Source of the DNA: DATAQC01 sp039649175
Lineage (GTDB): Bacteria > Actinomycetota > Acidimicrobiia > Acidimicrobiales > AC-14
Length of the DNA: 6,809 nucleotides
Assembly (NCBI GenBank): GCA_039649175.1
Contig: JBBWZS010000054.1
Location: 1 to 6,809, forward strand
Direction: 5' to 3'
Both the position numbers and the translations under genes were made by a program. Position 1 is the stretch's first letter. Every line of letters begins with the position of its first letter. Shown one piece after another: positions 5,528 through 6,809 of this stretch. The notes under the pieces were generated by a model that was not told the DNA's origin, searched no databases, and saw only the letters and a list, made by a program, of their open reading frames with translations.

Positions 5528-6595
5528 CTACAGGGCGGCGCGGGCCCGCGACACCTCGACCAGGCGGTCGAGCACGGTCGCGGCCCGGCCGTCGTCGATG
5601 GCGGCGCCGGCCAGCTCCAGACCGCCGGCCAGGTCGTCGGCCAGGCCCGCCGCCACCAGGCCGGCAGCGGCGTTGAGCACCACGATGTCGCGATGGGGGC
5701 CGACGTCTCCCCCGCAGACCCGGCGGGCGATGGCGGCGTTGGTGGCAGCGTCGCCCCCCCGCAGGTCGCCCGGCTCCGCCCGGGCGATGCCCAGCTCGAC
5801 GGGGTCGACGACGTAGGTCGACACGGTCGAGTCGCGCAACTCGACCACCGTCGACGTGGTGGTGGTGGTGAGCTCGTCGAGGCCGTCGTGGCCGTAGACG
5901 ACAAGGGCCCGCTCGGTGCCCGTGGCCGCCAGCACGCCCACCATCTTGTCGGCCATGTGCGCGTCGCTGACGCCCAGCGCCTGGCGGCGGGCACGGCCGG
6001 GGTTGGCGAGGGGGCCCAGGAAGTTGAACACGGTCGCCACACCGAGCTCCCGCCGGGTCGGCCCGGCATGGCGGAGGGCGGCGTGAAACCGGGGGGCGAA
6101 GCAGAACCCCATTCCCACCTCCAGCACGCAGGCGGCCACGTCATCGGGCCCCAGGTCGATGGCCACCCCCAACGCCTCGAGGACGTCGGCCGAGCCGCAG
6201 GCCGACGAGGCGGCGCGGTTGCCGTGCTTGCAGACGGGTGCGCCGGCCCCGGCCACCACCAAGGCGGCGATGGTGGACACATTGATGCTGTTGCTGCGAT
6301 CGCCCCCGGTGCCGCAGGTGTCCACCACGTCGAGGCCGGGCGGGAGGGGGACGGGCTCGGCGAAGGCCAGCATGGCGCCCAGCAGGCCGGTCATCTCCTC
6401 GACGGTCTCGCCCTTCATCCGCAGGGCGACGCAGAAGGCGGCGATCTGCGCCGACGTGGCCCGACCCTGGAGGATGTCGGCCATGGCCGCACCTGCGCTG
6501 CCAGTGGTCAGGTCGCCACCGCTGGTGAGCGTGCTGAGAATGGCGCGCCACCCCCCGATGTCGGCCAACTGCTCGCCGACATCAGTGACGCTCAC
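5528..6595 (-). CDS. trpD: Anthranilate phosphoribosyltransferase
   Basis: A 355-residue TrpD, near the usual 340-350. It joins anthranilate to phosphoribosyl pyrophosphate, giving phosphoribosyl-anthranilate, the second step from chorismate to tryptophan in the cytoplasm. Motifs in order: the PRPP loop DTCGTGGD (92-99), NVST (105-108), KHGNRAASSACGSAD (123-137), the anthranilate-site segment HAGPTRRELG (176-185), VFNFLGPLANP (189-199) and the metal-binding GLDEL (238-242, D240/E241). All key residues are present, so the enzyme should be active. The GTG at 6595 lies 7 nt after a TAGCTT -10-like hexamer with no good Shine-Dalgarno, suggesting a leaderless message. It stands alone, with no other trp gene in the window, and is convergent with the nuclease fusion as in M. 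tuberculosis. An oddity is a run of six Thr (243-248) right after the DE metal site. Confidence 0.97.
   Translation of the reverse strand: MSVTDVGEQLADIGGWRAILSTLTSGGDLTTGSAGAAMADILQGRATSAQIAAFCVALRMKGETVEEMTGLLGAMLAFAEPVPLPPGLDVVDTCGTGGDRSNSINVSTIAALVVAGAGAPVCKHGNRAASSACGSADVLEALGVAIDLGPDDVAACVLEVGMGFCFAPRFHAALRHAGPTRRELGVATVFNFLGPLANPGRARRQALGVSDAHMADKMVGVLAATGTERALVVYGHDGLDELTTTTTSTVVELRDSTVSTYVVDPVELGIARAEPGDLRGGDAATNAAIARRVCGGDVGPHRDIVVLNAAAGLVAAGLADDLAGGLELAGAAIDDGRAATVLDRLVEVSRARAAL
5856..5870. repeat. Trinucleotide run, five GTG units
   Basis: A 15-bp perfect GTG run inside trpD encodes part of a Thr run on the minus strand. It is short and in frame, and sits just after the DE metal-binding residues. 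Confidence 0.8.
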
Positions 6596-6642
6596 GCGCC
6601 TGAAGCTAGCCGTCAGAGCAGGTGTCGGCGCCCGAAGCGGGG
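6596..6642 (-). promoter_or_regulatory. WhiB-trpD gap with candidate trpD -10
   Basis: The 47-nt gap after the WhiB stop holds a small hairpin (CCCG/CGGG with a 3-nt loop) directly downstream of that stop, and TAGCTT (6603-6608, minus strand) 7 nt before the trpD GTG. I find no good -35. trpD may therefore have its own start site, be read from the WhiB promoter, or both. Confidence 0.35.
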
Positions 6643-6809
6643 TTACGCAGCGGCCGTCTTGCGACGCTGGCGCAGGATGCGACGCCGCTCCCGTTCGGTG
6701 GCCCCACCCCAGACGCCGTCGGCTTCACGATTGGCCAAGGCGTACTCCAGGCACTGCTCACGGACCGAGCACGCCCCGCAGATGCCCTTGGCCTCGGCCG
6801 AGTCGTCAT
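6643..6809 (-). CDS. WhiB-family transcriptional regulator, C-terminal part
   Basis: The final 55 codons of a WhiB-like protein, cut by the right edge of the window. Visible are C-x2-C-x5-C (CGAC then SVREQC), which supplies three of the four ligands of the family's [4Fe-4S] cluster, then LEYAL, the GVWGG turn that contacts the primary sigma factor, and a basic Arg/Lys-rich tail (RERRRILRQRRK) that binds DNA. The first ligand Cys and the N-terminus lie beyond the edge. WhiB proteins act with the housekeeping sigma factor to control cell division, redox or stress genes in Actinobacteria. The tail resembles WhiB2-type proteins more than WhiB1 or the AT-hook WhiB7, but this fragment is too short to name a subgroup. 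An ATG at 6809 is in another frame and is not its start. It is transcribed towards trpD. Confidence 0.9.
   Translation of the reverse strand, partial: DDSAEAKGICGACSVREQCLEYALANREADGVWGGATERERRRILRQRRKTAAA

Noticed and set aside
5841..5870. Palindrome-like sequence around GTCGAC in trpD
   Set aside because: Only the central GTCGAC pairs; the flanks are out of register.
6606..6809. 67-codon minus-strand frame starting with ATG at the window edge
   Set aside because: The WhiB motifs (CxxC, GVWGG, basic tail) are in a different frame that is cut by the edge.
1..6809. Defence island, mobile element, CRISPR or RNA gene
   Set aside because: No transposase, integrase, direct-repeat array, tRNA-like or rRNA-like sequence was seen; the nuclease genes belong to conserved chromosomal families.

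Overview
This window is about 6.8 kb of very GC-rich DNA from an actinobacterium. The main evidence is a WhiB-family regulator (a family essentially confined to Actinobacteria) at the right edge. Next to it is a DEDDh exonuclease/GIY-YIG (UvrC-like) fusion convergent with trpD, the arrangement known from Mycobacterium tuberculosis Rv2191/Rv2192c. A deep-branching class such as Acidimicrobiia is a reasonable guess but cannot be proved from this sequence. No mobile element, tRNA, rRNA or CRISPR array is visible, and coding density is close to complete.

Layout from left to right. (1) Minus strand, 17-1875: an SDR-family oxidoreductase followed by a QueA-like S-adenosylmethionine:tRNA ribosyltransferase-isomerase homologue, joined by an ATGA stop/start overlap. 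(2) 1876-1977: an intergenic gap with a small AT-rich patch that probably holds the promoter of that pair. (3) Minus strand, 1978-3689: a small protein with two CxxC pairs (zinc-ribbon-like), followed by a long alanine-rich coiled-coil protein ending in a NYN/PIN-like ribonuclease domain. (4) 3690-3763: a 74-base divergent promoter region in which both flanking genes look leaderless. (5) Plus strand, 3764-5506: the exonuclease/UvrC-N-like fusion nuclease. (6) A perfect 8-bp GC-rich inverted repeat (5494-5516) at the convergent junction. (7) Minus strand, 5528-6595: trpD, anthranilate phosphoribosyltransferase. (8) Minus strand, 6643 to beyond the right edge: the C-terminal part of a WhiB-like iron-sulfur regulator.

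By function the window holds one tryptophan enzyme, one redox-responsive regulator, one DNA-repair-type nuclease, a probable zinc-protein/RNase pair, and an SDR/QueA-like pair. The pair is the most interesting item: the QueA homologue has lost several motifs that canonical queuosine-pathway QueA keeps, and it is translationally coupled to a reductase, which suggests different chemistry. The nuclease fusion and NYN families occur widely in Actinobacteria, so the window is mostly conserved housekeeping/accessory neighbourhood rather than a mobile defence island.
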